Source: Anthostomella pinea (lineage: Eukaryota > Ascomycota > Sordariomycetes > Xylariales > Xylariaceae). Taken from it: a stretch of 64,000 nucleotides of DNA. Position 1 is the first letter of the stretch. Each line of letters opens with the position of its first letter. The notes beneath the pieces are model-generated. The model was given only the letters and a program-made list of their open reading frames with translations, was not told the origin of the DNA and made no database searches. Shown in pieces: positions 21,385-31,949 of the stretch. The DNA is taken from NCBI GenBank assembly GCA_963556695.1, contig CAUWAG010000018.1:1364001-1428000 (forward strand), in the 5' to 3' direction. A program made the position numbers and the translations under genes.

Positions 21385-23028
21385 TTACACGTTGACCCCA
21401 AATGTTAGAATCTCCTCCTCTTCGCCGCTCATCGATTCAGAAGCCGCAAAAGGCTGGTGGAATTCGGAAGGCGGCGCAAAAGGCTGGTGGAATTCAGAAG
21501 ACTGGTGGACTTCAGAAGGTTGGTGGAGTGAGGTCGGCCGATGGGTCATTCCAGGGACGCAGCGGTCAAAGGTGAGATCTGTTTGGTGCATGGTATAGAA
21601 TAATCTGCAGAAAGCCCTGCCACCGCGATGCTTGCAGTCAGGGTTCTGACAGATGTGACCTTGTACGCATGACGCATTTCTGCATTTCTCACGCCTCGGG
21701 CAAGGCAGCGAGCGCGCCAGCCATTCAAGAGCGGGTTTGAGCTCCTCTGGAAGGGGGTCGTGGTCATATTCGCATTTTTCGTTGGGGCAGCTATCAGTGA
21801 GCTGTTTATTGTTGCAGATTTTCCGGCCTACTGATCGATCTTTGAGTAGACTTGAGGCCGTTGGGCTTGGGGGCGGTATGTAGGGGTCCAGGCGTTGCTG
21901 GCTCTCGTTGATGGCCACATAGCTGGTTGGTATGTTTTCTTTCTTGGGCAATTGCGAGGCAGGGTCGATCTTCAATAGACTTGTATCGGTCATGCCGTTC
22001 TTAGTACCGTAATGCGTCGGAGGGTTAAAACTCAGGCGCCCAAATCCGTTCGTAGACTCATCGTCGCTTCTCGTAGTTCGAGACAAGTGGTGGGAGGAGA
22101 ATGGGGATTCCATAGTGGATCTGGGGGTCATGGTCTTGGTGCCGGCATGCAAGTTCTTGCAGGTCTTGCCGTATCTGCATTTGCCGATGGCAAAAAATGA
22201 GCAGACTTTTTGACTCTCACTTTGTGCTGCTGGTACCGTCTGATGTGTGGAAATAGGTCTCGGGTACGCTGGTGGTCCGTCGAATTTAGCGGCACGGAAG
22301 ACACCGGGTAGCTCCTCGATATCCAGGCTCAGTTTGGCAAACTCCTCGTGGAACAGTAGGCCAGGGGTGCGGACGAGAGTGAACCTGTCACGGCAGCCTC
22401 TGTAAGGCGTGAGCTCGGAGACGTACCCCACATCGTGACAGGCGGCGAAGTAGATGTGCTTGCACTGGGCGTTCTCGGCATAGAGGCGCAGCATGGCCCG
22501 CAGCTTAAAATCGGCATTCTCCTTGAGCTCACCGGCATCGACAAAGTCGGTGAGCCCATATGAGCGGGTGAAGCTGGAAGTGAAGGGCGCGAGCGAACGC
22601 TTCTCGGGTCCACAGAGGCCGGCTTTGGACAGGGTCTTGGACAGGCCGACGAGATTGGCGTAGACGCGCACCATGATGTCGCAACTCTCCAGACCCTTCC
22701 GTCGCAGGCTGGTCTTGATGGTGTCGTTCAATTGCTGGGCAGCCCTCGTGCCACCTTCGGCCCCTGCAGTTACCTGGTCCTCGCTGAAAACGTAGCCATC
22801 TCCGTCAATCAGCACGAGGACGAAGGGGTTGCGCTCCTGACCACGTGCCATCTGTTTGTACCGCTCGCGACCCTCTCTCTCCTCCTCGTAGTCGCTCTTG
22901 AGACGCTTGTAGCTGGCAATGAGTTCTGTGTAGCTCTCCAGAATACTCGACAGCGTGTTTGTCTGCCGGAACTCAGCCAGCTGCTGCGCAGCGTCGTCAA
23001 TGTCCTTCTCGTTCAGCATCTTGGCCAC
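21385..23028 (-). CDS. CCCH zinc-finger protein with NYN/PIN-like N-terminal domain
   Basis: Protein of 547 residues in one exon. The N-terminus (about 1-65) is a charged helical or coiled-coil segment. Residues about 68-245 form an alpha/beta domain beginning PFVLVLIDGDGYVFSEDQV with later acidic strand ends (FVDAGELKENADF, IYFAACHDVGY), like NYN/PIN-type nuclease folds in fungal CCCH proteins. A CCCH finger follows (CSFFAIGKCRYGKTCKNLH), then further Cys/His clusters near 405-480 (CPNEKCEYDH, CRNASCVQGH). These point to RNA binding or processing. The C-terminus has short repeats around FHQPF. Function is not established; a nuclease role is inferred only from fold-like features. Confidence 0.85.
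   Translation of the reverse strand: MAKMLNEKDIDDAAQQLAEFRQTNTLSSILESYTELIASYKRLKSDYEEEREGRERYKQMARGQERNPFVLVLIDGDGYVFSEDQVTAGAEGGTRAAQQLNDTIKTSLRRKGLESCDIMVRVYANLVGLSKTLSKAGLCGPEKRSLAPFTSSFTRSYGLTDFVDAGELKENADFKLRAMLRLYAENAQCKHIYFAACHDVGYVSELTPYRGCRDRFTLVRTPGLLFHEEFAKLSLDIEELPGVFRAAKFDGPPAYPRPISTHQTVPAAQSESQKVCSFFAIGKCRYGKTCKNLHAGTKTMTPRSTMESPFSSHHLSRTTRSDDESTNGFGRLSFNPPTHYGTKNGMTDTSLLKIDPASQLPKKENIPTSYVAINESQQRLDPYIPPPSPTASSLLKDRSVGRKICNNKQLTDSCPNEKCEYDHDPLPEELKPALEWLARSLPCPRREKCRNASCVQGHICQNPDCKHRGGRAFCRLFYTMHQTDLTFDRCVPGMTHRPTSLHQPSEVHQSSEFHQPFAPPSEFHQPFAASESMSGEEEEILTFGVNV
21440..21535. repeat. In-gene minisatellite encoding HQPSE/FHQPF repeats
   Basis: The unit GGCTGGTGGAATTCGGAAG and diverged copies recur four to five times, encoding the repeated Ser-Glu-Phe-His-Gln-Pro text near the C-terminus of the CCCH protein. 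Copy number is probably variable between strains. Confidence 0.7.
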
Positions 23029-24487
23029 CGGTCGGAGGGGTTGGTCTTAATCAAAAGGTGGGTGGCGATGGTTGCGAGATGACGATACTGCAGCTGTTCC
23101 TTCGGCTCCTTCGAGTGTACCCAACCACGTGCGGTTTCACTCAGAGGTGCAGAGCTAGAACGGTTCCATGTTTTGTACCGCTACGATGTGAAAAGATTTG
23201 AGACTGGCAGAAAAAGCAGTGAGGCCGATGAACAAAGATGACCAGGCAGCCGGCAGTCGGCAGTCGGGCTCGCTTAAATTTCGGTGGGGCCGCCAAGTGC
23301 GCCCGGCTGCAGTCTGCCAGCAGCTGGCAGCCTGAGAACCTCCAAGTTCAAGGCGACCTTGCCAGGCGGCAAAGGCGCCAACGAAAGGAGCAACATGAAT
23401 AAAAACCAACTTGATGGGCAATACTTGATCTGAGCCGCATACCATTAAATGCCAAAGGCAAAACAGAGTCCTTTAAAAGCTGTCTGAAGTATCATGTCGG
23501 TATCCGCAGTTCAGGGTGCATAGACATATGCCACCCAAGAAGCTACCCAACTCATGACTGTCACAGGTTGTGTCCAACAGAGGGGCCATGCTGCGTGCTC
23601 GCATAAAATGTACTATCTTCCTTTTGATTTCAAGGCCAAGTATAAACATTACACAGCGCACATATTTCATTAAACAATTGCTGTAATAGTTGTGGTCTTG
23701 GTATGATCAAGTTAAAAGGTTCGACACGATTAAGTCGCTGAACTTAGCAATAGAACAGACTATATGTATGATAACGACAAGAAAAAGGTATTGATAACTA
23801 TCAGACAGCCCATAAAGCATAATCTCTCTGTCCATATCACCCCGTAACTGAAAAGAATAATCTCATGTTCTTTTCGCCAGCTCAGTGTTGGGTTGTTTTA
23901 TCCTATTTACCTTAGATAACGAGGCAAGTAGGACGCAGCCGACGTAGCTTCTACCAGCCAGGTCACAACTGCCGTATGACCAGCAGTTCATAGCAGCTGC
24001 CATTGGATCACTCCCATCAACAGGAAGGAACAACCACCTAATTCCAGCAGAACTATCCATCAACTGGGTGGTATATATGACCGTAGATGCATAGCCGTCT
24101 AACGGCTGGCAGCCTATCCCGAACCTCACCCCAATGTTGCACCGAGCCACGACATTCCTGGAACCAAGTGTTTCTAGTATCAACTACGATAAGTAGATAC
24201 TTAGAATAGCAGCCCCAAGTCTTCGGGCGTCATCGACACACTCGGCTTCACTGGGCAATTACAATATATGTTGATTTCGGAGCGTTGAGTTTCCCCTTAT
24301 TGACTTCCCCTGTTACTTTTGCTGTTCTCGAGCATCCTCACTGCTCATTTCCCAGCTGTCTACCCTTATAGTCCTGACTCATACGTCCAGTTTCTCATCG
24401 CCACCTCGTGTGTCCCAGCTAAAGCCGAATCATCCTGGACTCGCAATCGCTGACTCAGCACAACAGCAACCTCGACCAGCATCGATC
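23029..24487. other. Intergenic, with one possible exon
   Basis: Mostly non-coding between divergent genes. A reverse-strand stretch at 23863-24183 (about 106 residues, containing NVVARCNIGV and MNCWSYGSCDLAGRSYVGC) has protein-like composition and regular cysteines. It ends at a plausible donor (AAG/GTAAAT) but has no clear start or partner exon, so I list it only as a possible remnant. Confidence 0.35.
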
Positions 24488-25870
24488 ATGGGACGCCGCA
24501 AGCGACAGAAGTCGCCCTCTGACGATGGCGAGGAAGACCAACCAAAGAAGCGCCCCCGGGCAACCCGTCAGCTCCGCAGCAGTAACCGCAATATCAACGT
24601 CGCCACCACCGATAATGTCAACGTCGACGTGAGAGATTTTGCGTACGAGCAACCGAACCCAGCAACCCGTCAGCGCCGCAGAAGCAACCGCAACGTCAAA
24701 GCCGCCGACAACGATGACGATGACAATGAAGATGAAGATGACGTGGAGAAGACAGGTGTCGCGGACGACCGACCGGACAAGAGCTTCCCGGCAATAAATC
24801 GTAAATCGCTCCGTAGCAGCAACCGCAACCGCAATGTCGCCACAACGGATAGCGGTAAGGCTAAGACAACAGATGTCACGGACGACCAACCAAACAAGCG
24901 CGTCCCAGCGACCCGTCAGCCCCGCAGAAGCAACCGCAGCATCGGAGCCCCCGTCAACTGTTATGGTGAATATTATGGTGACGCTGCGGCGGCAGATGTC
25001 GCAGAGGATCAACCGAAGAAACGCATCCCAGCAACCCGTCAGCGCCGCAAAAGCAACCGCAACATCAACGTCGCCACCGATGATAGTAATAACGATGACG
25101 ATAGTGATAACAACGACGATAGTGACAACGACGAGGATAGTGATGACGACGACGATGGTGATAACGTCAAGAAGACCAGTGTCGCATACTTCCAGAACCG
25201 TGGAGAGGAGCCCTGGGCCTGGACCGAATCAGGCGTCAACCCTCCCAAGAGACTCGCGCCGCCGACCGGCCGTCTGTAGGACACCGACATCCACTACGCG
25301 GCCGAGAAGCAATTTGCGCACCTCGCAGTCGCACTCCAGGAGCACGCAAAGCCCGCCCTGAATTCACCAATTTCTCCCAGGGCCCCAATCCGCAGCACGC
25401 TCGTCGTCCACGTCCACGGCCTGGGCCTGGGCACCATAGTAAACGGCACCCGCACCGGCTTCGGTGCTTGGGTCGTCTACTTCGGACCCGGATCGCCGTA
25501 CAACACGCGCCAGACCGCCAAAAACCTGAAGCACACGGGGCCGATGTCAGACTTGGAGGCGAAGGTGCGAGCCCTGGAGCTCGCGGCCGACCGACTCGGC
25601 TCTATCTCCAAGGGAAAGGGAAGATCCTCGTTTGCCGGCATTCGTTGGGTCATCATCGTGTCCGACTCGAGCCTGGTCGTGCACTCCGTGGCGAACCCCG
25701 ACGTGGGGCTTGCCGGCGGCATCGAAACCGCTCGTCGGGAGGCTATCAATGCCAAGCTGGACCGTCTGGTACTTGGTCCTAAAGGCGGAACCAAGGTTAG
25801 CTTCTCTGTTACTGGTTGGAGGTCCGTTGGACAGCGAGCAGCACGGGCCTATGTCAAGAATATTCGTTGA
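24488..25870 (+). pseudogene. Acidic/basic repeat protein with RNase H-like C-terminus, split by one TAG
   Basis: One frame runs from ATG 24488 to 25870, broken only by TAG at 25277-25279. The first part (263 residues) starts MGRRKRQKSPSDDGEEDQPK. It has about five copies of a unit of 45-50 residues containing DDQPxKRxPATRQxRRSNRNxN, then an Asp/Asn/Ser tract, suggesting a nuclear, nucleic-acid- or histone-binding tail. After the TAG the same frame codes for about 197 residues resembling a fungal RNase H-like fold: strand LVVHVHGLGLGT, GFGAWVVYFGPGS, helix LEAKVRALELAADRL and strand IRWVIIVSDSS. The usual first catalytic Asp position is not clear. Either the gene is newly dead or the stop is read through; the context CTG TAG GAC is not a known strong readthrough signal. 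Confidence 0.65.
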
Positions 25871-26258
25871 TGCTCATGGTTCTGTAGATAGACGTATGAG
25901 GTCGTTGGTCATGGGATTGGGTCTATAGTGTAGAGACCTTGTTTAGGAAAGGGAGGAAGAAAACTGCACAGCGTTATGCCTGCTTTTATAGATGAATTGA
26001 CTCAATGCCGCCTACATACCGGCTTCGATGTGATATGACAAGGAGCTGTAAAATGTCCAGGTTCTTCTCGAACACAGACAACATGTCACAGTGTCTACTC
26101 CTGAGTCCTGTGAATGAACGATTCCTTTAGGACCTGATAGAATCGGCTAGTTCGACTGAAATGTCCCATACTGCCGAAAGGACTATATATTTCGCTTCTT
26201 CCACGACCCTGGCCAATCTTCCCCTTTCACTCACACCACAAACCACAAAGACATTCGC
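25871..26258. other. Intergenic between convergent genes
   Basis: Short 3' to 3' spacer; nothing recognised. Confidence 0.5.
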
Positions 26259-26957
26259 TCATTCTTCCAGTGTCGGTGCCCCTTTCGACAAGTCCTCCAT
26301 CACCAACAACAATGCCTGACGCAGCGTCCATGACTCGAATACGATAGGCTCTTTCTCACGTTTCCTGTTCTTGGCTTCTTTCCGCCCAAGCTCCTCGGCT
26401 TCTCTCCGCTCAAGGTTCAAGCCACAGGTGGCAAGCAAAACGGTCCGGATCAAGAGTCGGGACGGGCTCCCTCAATGACGGCACCTGGACCACGATCCAC
26501 ATGACCAGCCTCCCGGGCTGGGGAATTCCTACCACAAATTCTCGTATTCCCAAGACAGTGATGCGACTGGGCCGGAACCAACATCAGCCGATGCGGTCCA
26601 ATGCCTCCGGCAAGGGTGAGAGTGAACCTACGTATCGATCCATACAAACTCGCGGAGCCAGTCGAAGATTGACGATTCATCATTTCTGCACTCGCCGCCC
26701 GGCATCTGTAGAGCACCGGGCTGTCCGTCGAGGGTTTTTTTCTGCAGCATCAGGAGGCGGCCTGCGGGGTTTAGGATCATCGCTCTGACGGCCAGGGCGG
26801 TTGAGTCGGGTTGGCCGAGTACCTGCAGTACCTTCCAGGATGGGACCGCCCACTGTTGTGCTTGCGGTGACAACGTGTAGGGCCATTCGGTCCGTTCAAA
26901 GGGCTCCAGCTCGTGCGGCAGAGAGTCGTCTAATGGGGAGTCGCCATCCGCATCCAT
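26259..26957 (-). pseudogene. Nudix-like protein, degenerate box and frameshift
   Basis: Exon 1 (26957-26632) codes MDADGDSPLDDSLPHELEPF through a Nudix start (ALAVRAMILNPAGRLLMLQKK) and the box GGECRNDESSIFDWLREF. A 65-base GT-AG intron (26567-26631) in correct phase joins exon 2 (from 26566), which continues the fold (ITVLGIREFVVG, LVMWIVVQVP, ACHLWLEP). A one-base shift near 26425 then separates a charged C-terminal helix ending at 26259. In the canonical box GX5EX7REUXEEXGU the first Gly, Glu and Arg-Glu are kept, but the metal-binding EE pair is replaced by Trp-Ile and the last Gly by Thr. Hydrolase activity is therefore doubtful even if the shift is a sequencing error. Confidence 0.65.
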
Positions 26958-28050
26958 GACGGCAAAATGTATGCCGCGAAATGTGTAAGTAAGCGAGCTG
27001 TAGTCGATGAGGATGATGTGACTGGTAAACGCGGTCCGGGGACGACATGGACGTTTGAAGGCGAAGTTGCAAACACCAAAGGTGGTTCTTGGAAGTTCCA
27101 GTGCCCGGTAGCGCTCTGTAGGCGATTAGTCTTACCTTCTTCAGCCGTTTGAAGAAGAAAGCAAGTGCTAATGGCATGTCGATGCGAATAGTGGCGATCA
27201 TACTTTTCCCTCATATAGCACCTGCCCCTACACACTGATCCTGCATCTTCCTCATAGGCTCCTGCATCCACACAAGAAATGTACTTGAAGGCGACACCGC
27301 TTGTAATTGTGCCACTGATTATTGACCCTTGGTTTGGGATGATGCTCTTCGAATAGTGATCCAAGGATTTGACCGTGTTTACAGATTGGACCTGGGTCAT
27401 ACCTCTTTGGATAAACTGGCTCGGGACATCGCATGGACTGTCGGAGCCAGTCACTATGGTTGCCGAGTGCCACAGGTCTCAATCGGGCGAGATGTAGGTT
27501 CTTACCTCGGCATCGCAGCTTCTCGCAGTGTCTCAGGTGTAGCTTAAGGGCGAGATCTGTAGAACGTTGCAACAGAGGAAATCAGATGCGGGTGTCGATT
27601 TGACCCCGAAAGTTCCCTCTGTTGGTCTGACTAGACGTTGGTTCACAGCGCGTAAATTGTCCACTGCCATTGGTCAGTGCCATAGTTATCCTACCTCACA
27701 GCGGCGCTCAAGTGTAACGTTAGTGGCTGTGGTGTGTGTATGCTCAAGGAACCTATATATAGATGTACGCATGCAGGGGCCTTATTGGTGTACCGAGTAC
27801 TCGGGTCGGCGCTTAGCCACGAACCATGCTGCCCCTTACCACACCACGCTCTTCCCCCTTTACGCGCCGGTCAGGAAATAACATTGAGAAAACTGCATTC
27901 AGAAAACGGCATTCAGAAAACGACATTCGGAAAAAGACATTCACAAAATGACATCTAACGTTCGCGAAGAAATGCATCGATGCATACCACGCGTCTAGCC
28001 AATTGGCTCGAGGTGATCTATAAAAGGGTCGTGCTGCCAAACACCTTCTC
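26958..28050. other. Intergenic with a small tandem repeat
   Basis: Upstream region of the Nudix-like gene and of the forward gene at 28.05 kb. It contains the 14-base tandem array at 27886-27954. Other frames look random. Confidence 0.5.
27886..27954. repeat. 14-bp tandem repeat, about five copies
   Basis: Unit AGAAAACGGCATTC with variants (GAGAAAACTGCATTC, AGAAAACGACATTC, GGAAAAAGACATTC, ACAAAATGACAT) repeated head to tail about 110-170 bases upstream of the forward gene beginning near 28.05 kb. Confidence 0.8.
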
Positions 28051-28176
28051 TTGTTCCACGATGGAGCACACAATCACCGTCACGAACACCCCAGTACAGT
28101 GTACTCAGTCAGCATACAACAAGTCATACAGCTAGTAGGTGGATTCTATCCATTACGGTGTGACGAAGTCCTCGAA

Positions 28177-28745
28177 ATGAATCACCTTAACCATGCTCTT
28201 CCCTGTTTCGTCACTGTGCCCTCTGACCCATCATTCATACGGCAGGCTAAGAATGAAGCACTCACACCTGGTCCCTCACTTGCCGATAAAGGCTTATACA
28301 TAGTCTCCGTGTTCGACATTTTTGCGCGTATCGACGAAGGCGAGACAGTGCAAGCGCCAAGTTCATCAGCACTGGGCGCTGCTATAAGCCGGCCATATCA
28401 CATAGCCGCCGACCTCCTAAGCGCCGATACCGTCAGCCTGGGACAGCGCTTAGGCTGCAGCCCTATTTATATCATTCGAATCGCAGGTACGGCTCCAGGA
28501 TGCATCCACTCAATGTCATCTACCTATGGGTGGCGTACCGGTATAGGTAAGCAATCCACACAAACCTTTGCCACGCAACTGTCAAGGGACTTAAAGGATG
28601 TACAGCTAAGGTCGTACCGTACATCTCCCACATTGTACAGTACGAAGACGGCATCCAGAGTCACTTGAACAACTCTTGGGCCAATCTGGATCGTGATGGA
28701 GACATCACAATGCTGGATGCGCCTGAATATCCCACTACCGTCTAA
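28177..28745 (+). CDS. Unrecognised two-exon protein
   Basis: Open frame from at least 28051 (no ATG until 28177, MNHLNHALPCFV) to a GTAAGC donor after 28546. A 59-base intron ending at 28605 joins a second exon (28606-28745) reading AKVVPYISHIVQYEDGIQ to ...PEYPTTV and TAA, in correct phase. The splice restores ordinary protein text on both sides, which is why I prefer it to the unspliced frame ending at 28668. About 170 residues as called; an upstream exon supplying the true start (text STVYSVSIQQVIQLVGGF lies in frame before 28177) is likely. No transmembrane segment. The family is unknown to me. Confidence 0.45.
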
Positions 28746-29061
28746 CCGCAGTGAGCCTACACGTCCATATCTGCAGGGAGGTTTGCAATCGCTAGAAACC
28801 AGGACTCGGGTCGTTCTTGGTGACGGGCTAGTCGCATCACATGGCTTTCCAGTGTCAAGATGGAAAAGGAATCTGACACGGTTCGTGACACGGTCCAACG
28901 GAGCACATCATCCATGAATCGCAAGCATGCGGATCAACTTATCTGTTTTCCTTTTAATTGAGCATGGTTGAGAGAAATTGAGAACCCCAACATGATATTT
29001 TACCGTCTATAGACATATACTTACACTTGTTCCGAAACATGTCACCTCCTTACTCTTATTC
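28746..29061. other. Convergent intergenic spacer
   Basis: No feature seen apart from the likely 3' ends of the two flanking genes. Confidence 0.5.
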
Positions 29062-30759
29062 TCAAGCCCTAAACTCCCTAGCCGTATATCCCCGACCCTC
29101 CTGATCCATATGCATTGGCGGCAGCCGCAGCTGCGACTTCATAGCCCACTCCGCATCCGCCCTGGCCGCCCTCAGGAACTGCGCAGCAGCGCGCTTACCA
29201 ATCTCGTTGATCGCCCGTTGATTGACAGTGAATCCAGTCCAGAAGAGGTGCTCGCGCGACTCCGCGCACAGCTCTTCGTCAATGGCGCTGATCTCTTTGT
29301 CCATCAGTTCGCCTTTCTGGGCGGTGTCGCTTCCATCCGCCACCGAGTCCGTATTTGTGAGTGCAAACTCCCCTTGTACGCACGGCTGCCACACCTCTGC
29401 GAACCCCTCATCAACGGGTCGCGTCCCAAGCCCGTTATGGTCCACGAGATCGGCGTCGCGGAGCTGCCGGTCGACCATCAGTTCCCGTAGGTAGCGCGAC
29501 ATGTCGTACGTCATCGCCTCACGCCGCGGGAGCGGTATGAGCAAGCCCTCTGAGTTCCCACCTCTCTCTACCGCCGTTATGGTCTCGCCTCTTTTTGCAA
29601 CCACGGCGTTGACGACATCGATATCAACAACATCGTCATCAGTCCAGGTCTCCGGGTCCGGGAGGTCCAGCCACTCATCCACCAGATCCACAATTATGGC
29701 GTCCCAGAACTGCGTCAAAAAGGCCGCGTTGCGCATCTGCTCGGCCCTGGTGTGCGGGTGTGGCGGCTCCGGACGGTGGGCTTCGAACCCTGGGGCCAGG
29801 GAGATGTCGAAGAACCGGGGGATGAGAATCCGGAAGGGGGCACGTGGATGCGCTCCGGATTGGGTTGCGGCGGGATCCAGGTTCGTGTCCAAGTAGTAGT
29901 CGGAGAACGCGACCGATTCGCTGTCTTGGGCTTTCTGGTACAGTAGCTCGATTGACGACCAGAGCTGGTGGGCTTCGCTCTCTAGCACAGCAGTTGCCAG
30001 TTTTCTAGGCAGCGCTGCCAGGTGCCAGACGTCCCAGTAGCCGAAGTTGAAGATCCAGAGAGTTTCGCGCGGTGGGCGCTGCGGTCGGGGTGTTGCGAGG
30101 AATGCGTCGATTTGACCTACTAGGTCTTGGTGTGTGGGTACGGGGTAATGCTCTGCTACCCAGGAATAATCCGGCTTTGCGCCTGCATTGCTGTCGGTTA
30201 CCTCGTCTTGCTGGGAAACGACGTGGCCAAGCGAGGTCGCAAATAGCGAATTCGATACCATGGTGCTTCCCGGTCCCTGGGTTTCTGGTACAAATGAGAT
30301 GTAAGAATCACAGTCCAACTGTTATAGCATTAGCTGAAAGACCCTGCTGGCGTGGCTTCAAGATGTCCCCCTTACTTCATGGCAGAGGATCTCAGTCCAT
30401 GCTGCCTCTTGCCCACTGTGCAGTTGCGACAACACATTCGGTGTAGCAGCGTCGCCTCCTCCGAATACTACTATCCGCATCCCGCCACCCAAAGTGCCAT
30501 TCTCAACCACCTCGCCTGCTGGCCGTCTCGAGGTGTTCAAGGTTCCAAGCCGAACGGTACCTCGCGACAAGTGTGAAGACCACGTGTATGACACAACTAG
30601 GAGTACCACGACAGTAGCCGCAACTCTTGGGAGCACCTTCGGCCCCCCTCGTAAGGCCTTTGCTGAACAGACAGTTGCCAGGGTCCCCAGTCCAATTTCT
30701 TCTATGAGTCTCCCTGTGGTGTATAGAGATCTTCGAATTTGCTTCGTGGCCATGTCCAA
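29062..30759 (-). CDS. SGNH-hydrolase-like fungal membrane protein, GDS serine replaced
   Basis: Two exons, 30759-30376 and 30318-29062, with a 57-base GT-AG intron, give about 546 residues. Exon 1 encodes a cytosolic start and one membrane span (ATVVVLLVVSYTW, about residues 47-60). The block-I strand follows: RIVVFGGGD where SGNH hydrolases have VVFGDS, then WTEILCHE joined to LDCDSYISFVP. Later text typical of this fungal family is present: TLWIFNFGYWDVWHLA, PFRILIPRFFDISLAPGFE and the AEQMRNAAFLTQFW helix. The nucleophile serine is missing in the sequence (codons GGA GGA GGC GAC), so it may be a pseudoenzyme. Type II membrane topology is inferred. Expression and substrate are unknown. Confidence 0.75.
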
Positions 30760-31416
30760 TCTGCTGCTGGTGGGCCTGTCTGCGCGATTGCTGCCTGGGA
30801 TATCACACCTGTCGTAGATGTTGCGCGGGGAAAGTTTGAGTCGGGATCCGAAGGACTTGGATCTGAATTGGGGAAAACAGTGATATACCCAGTCGCTGAA
30901 CCTCCAAAGTCTTATGCGAAAGGCATCCCAACTACATACCGTACCTTGGACGGCGAGCGGCTTGGGCTGTCACATTTGAGCCACCAGACGCATTCGTACC
31001 ACAGCCTGAAACAAAAGGTTCTGCAGCACGAGCAGTAGATAGCGAAGCTTCCTTCATAATTATCCTCATAACTTCGGTTCTTGAAACGGCGATGGAAGTG
31101 AAAGAGTCCGTGGGCATCGATTAGCTCCGAGTTACGACCATGATGCCTCAAGCGCAGACGCTTCAGTTTACGCCCATGTCCAACCGCATAAAGACACGGA
31201 GGAATGCGGTCAATAGACAAGTGTCTGGTTGGAGTTCAGGCCTTACATGCGACATGTTGAATTCAGGTGATGACCACTAAGAGAAGAGACACTAGGAGCC
31301 GGGAGATAGCAGTGTGCTCGACAGCATCGGTTCAACATTATATATACACAAATCTCCGACCAAGTCATCCAGCTCGCCCGAGCACGTATCTTATGCACGC
31401 AAGCCTTGACCCAAGA
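30760..31416. other. Intergenic
   Basis: Promoter side of the SGNH-like gene and 3' side of the small membrane gene. Reading frames here look random. Confidence 0.5.
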
Positions 31417-31949
31417 CTATGCCTCGAGGAAACTCCCAACCAAGCCGCAAGTAGCGAAGCCGATGAACAGCCAGGCCTGAGGGAACCCAGGCCCTCCAAA
31501 CTCAGGATCAAGCCCCATGGTTCCCGGAAAGAGAATGGCAGCGAGGCCAGCCAGCCAGTAGATGGAGCCCGTGAAGGCGTTGACCAGCATGAATTCCCGC
31601 TTCATCGACCGTGTCGCAGGCCTGCGCCACGTGTAGTACATGGTCGCGATACCCAGCAGGACGGATAGAGTTATGGTTTGGCCGTTGTGAAACCTAGCGC
31701 TCGTGTCAGCACCACAGTGATCATAGGGGCAAGTTTTTAATACAGGCCCATGCCACCTGATCGAGAGAGGTGCTTATCGCTGATGGTTATCGTTTGAGCC
31801 GGGGTGAAAACTACTTCAAATAGATTCTCAACTTACTTGGCGTGAGGAGGCCAGTTCGGGTTGTACATGTGCGTATGGCTCAAGTCCGCCATCGGAGCTC
31901 CGAAGAGAAGTCCGAGGGCGTCGATGGTGAGCAGCGCACGGCCGAGCAT
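31417..31949 (-). CDS. Small multi-span fungal membrane protein
   Basis: Two exons, 31949-31837 and 31693-31417, with a 143-base intron; the split codon AA|G restores Lys. The product is about 129 residues. It begins MLGRALLTIDALGLLFGAPM and has a conserved-looking loop (SHTHMYNPNWPPHAKFHNGQ). It has about four hydrophobic segments (LTIDALGLLFGAPM, TITLSVLLGIATMYY, FTGSIYWLAGLAAILF, AWLFIGFATCGLVG). I recognise the type as a short fungal integral membrane protein without assigned biochemistry. The histidine/asparagine-rich loop between spans 1 and 2 may be functional. Confidence 0.75.
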
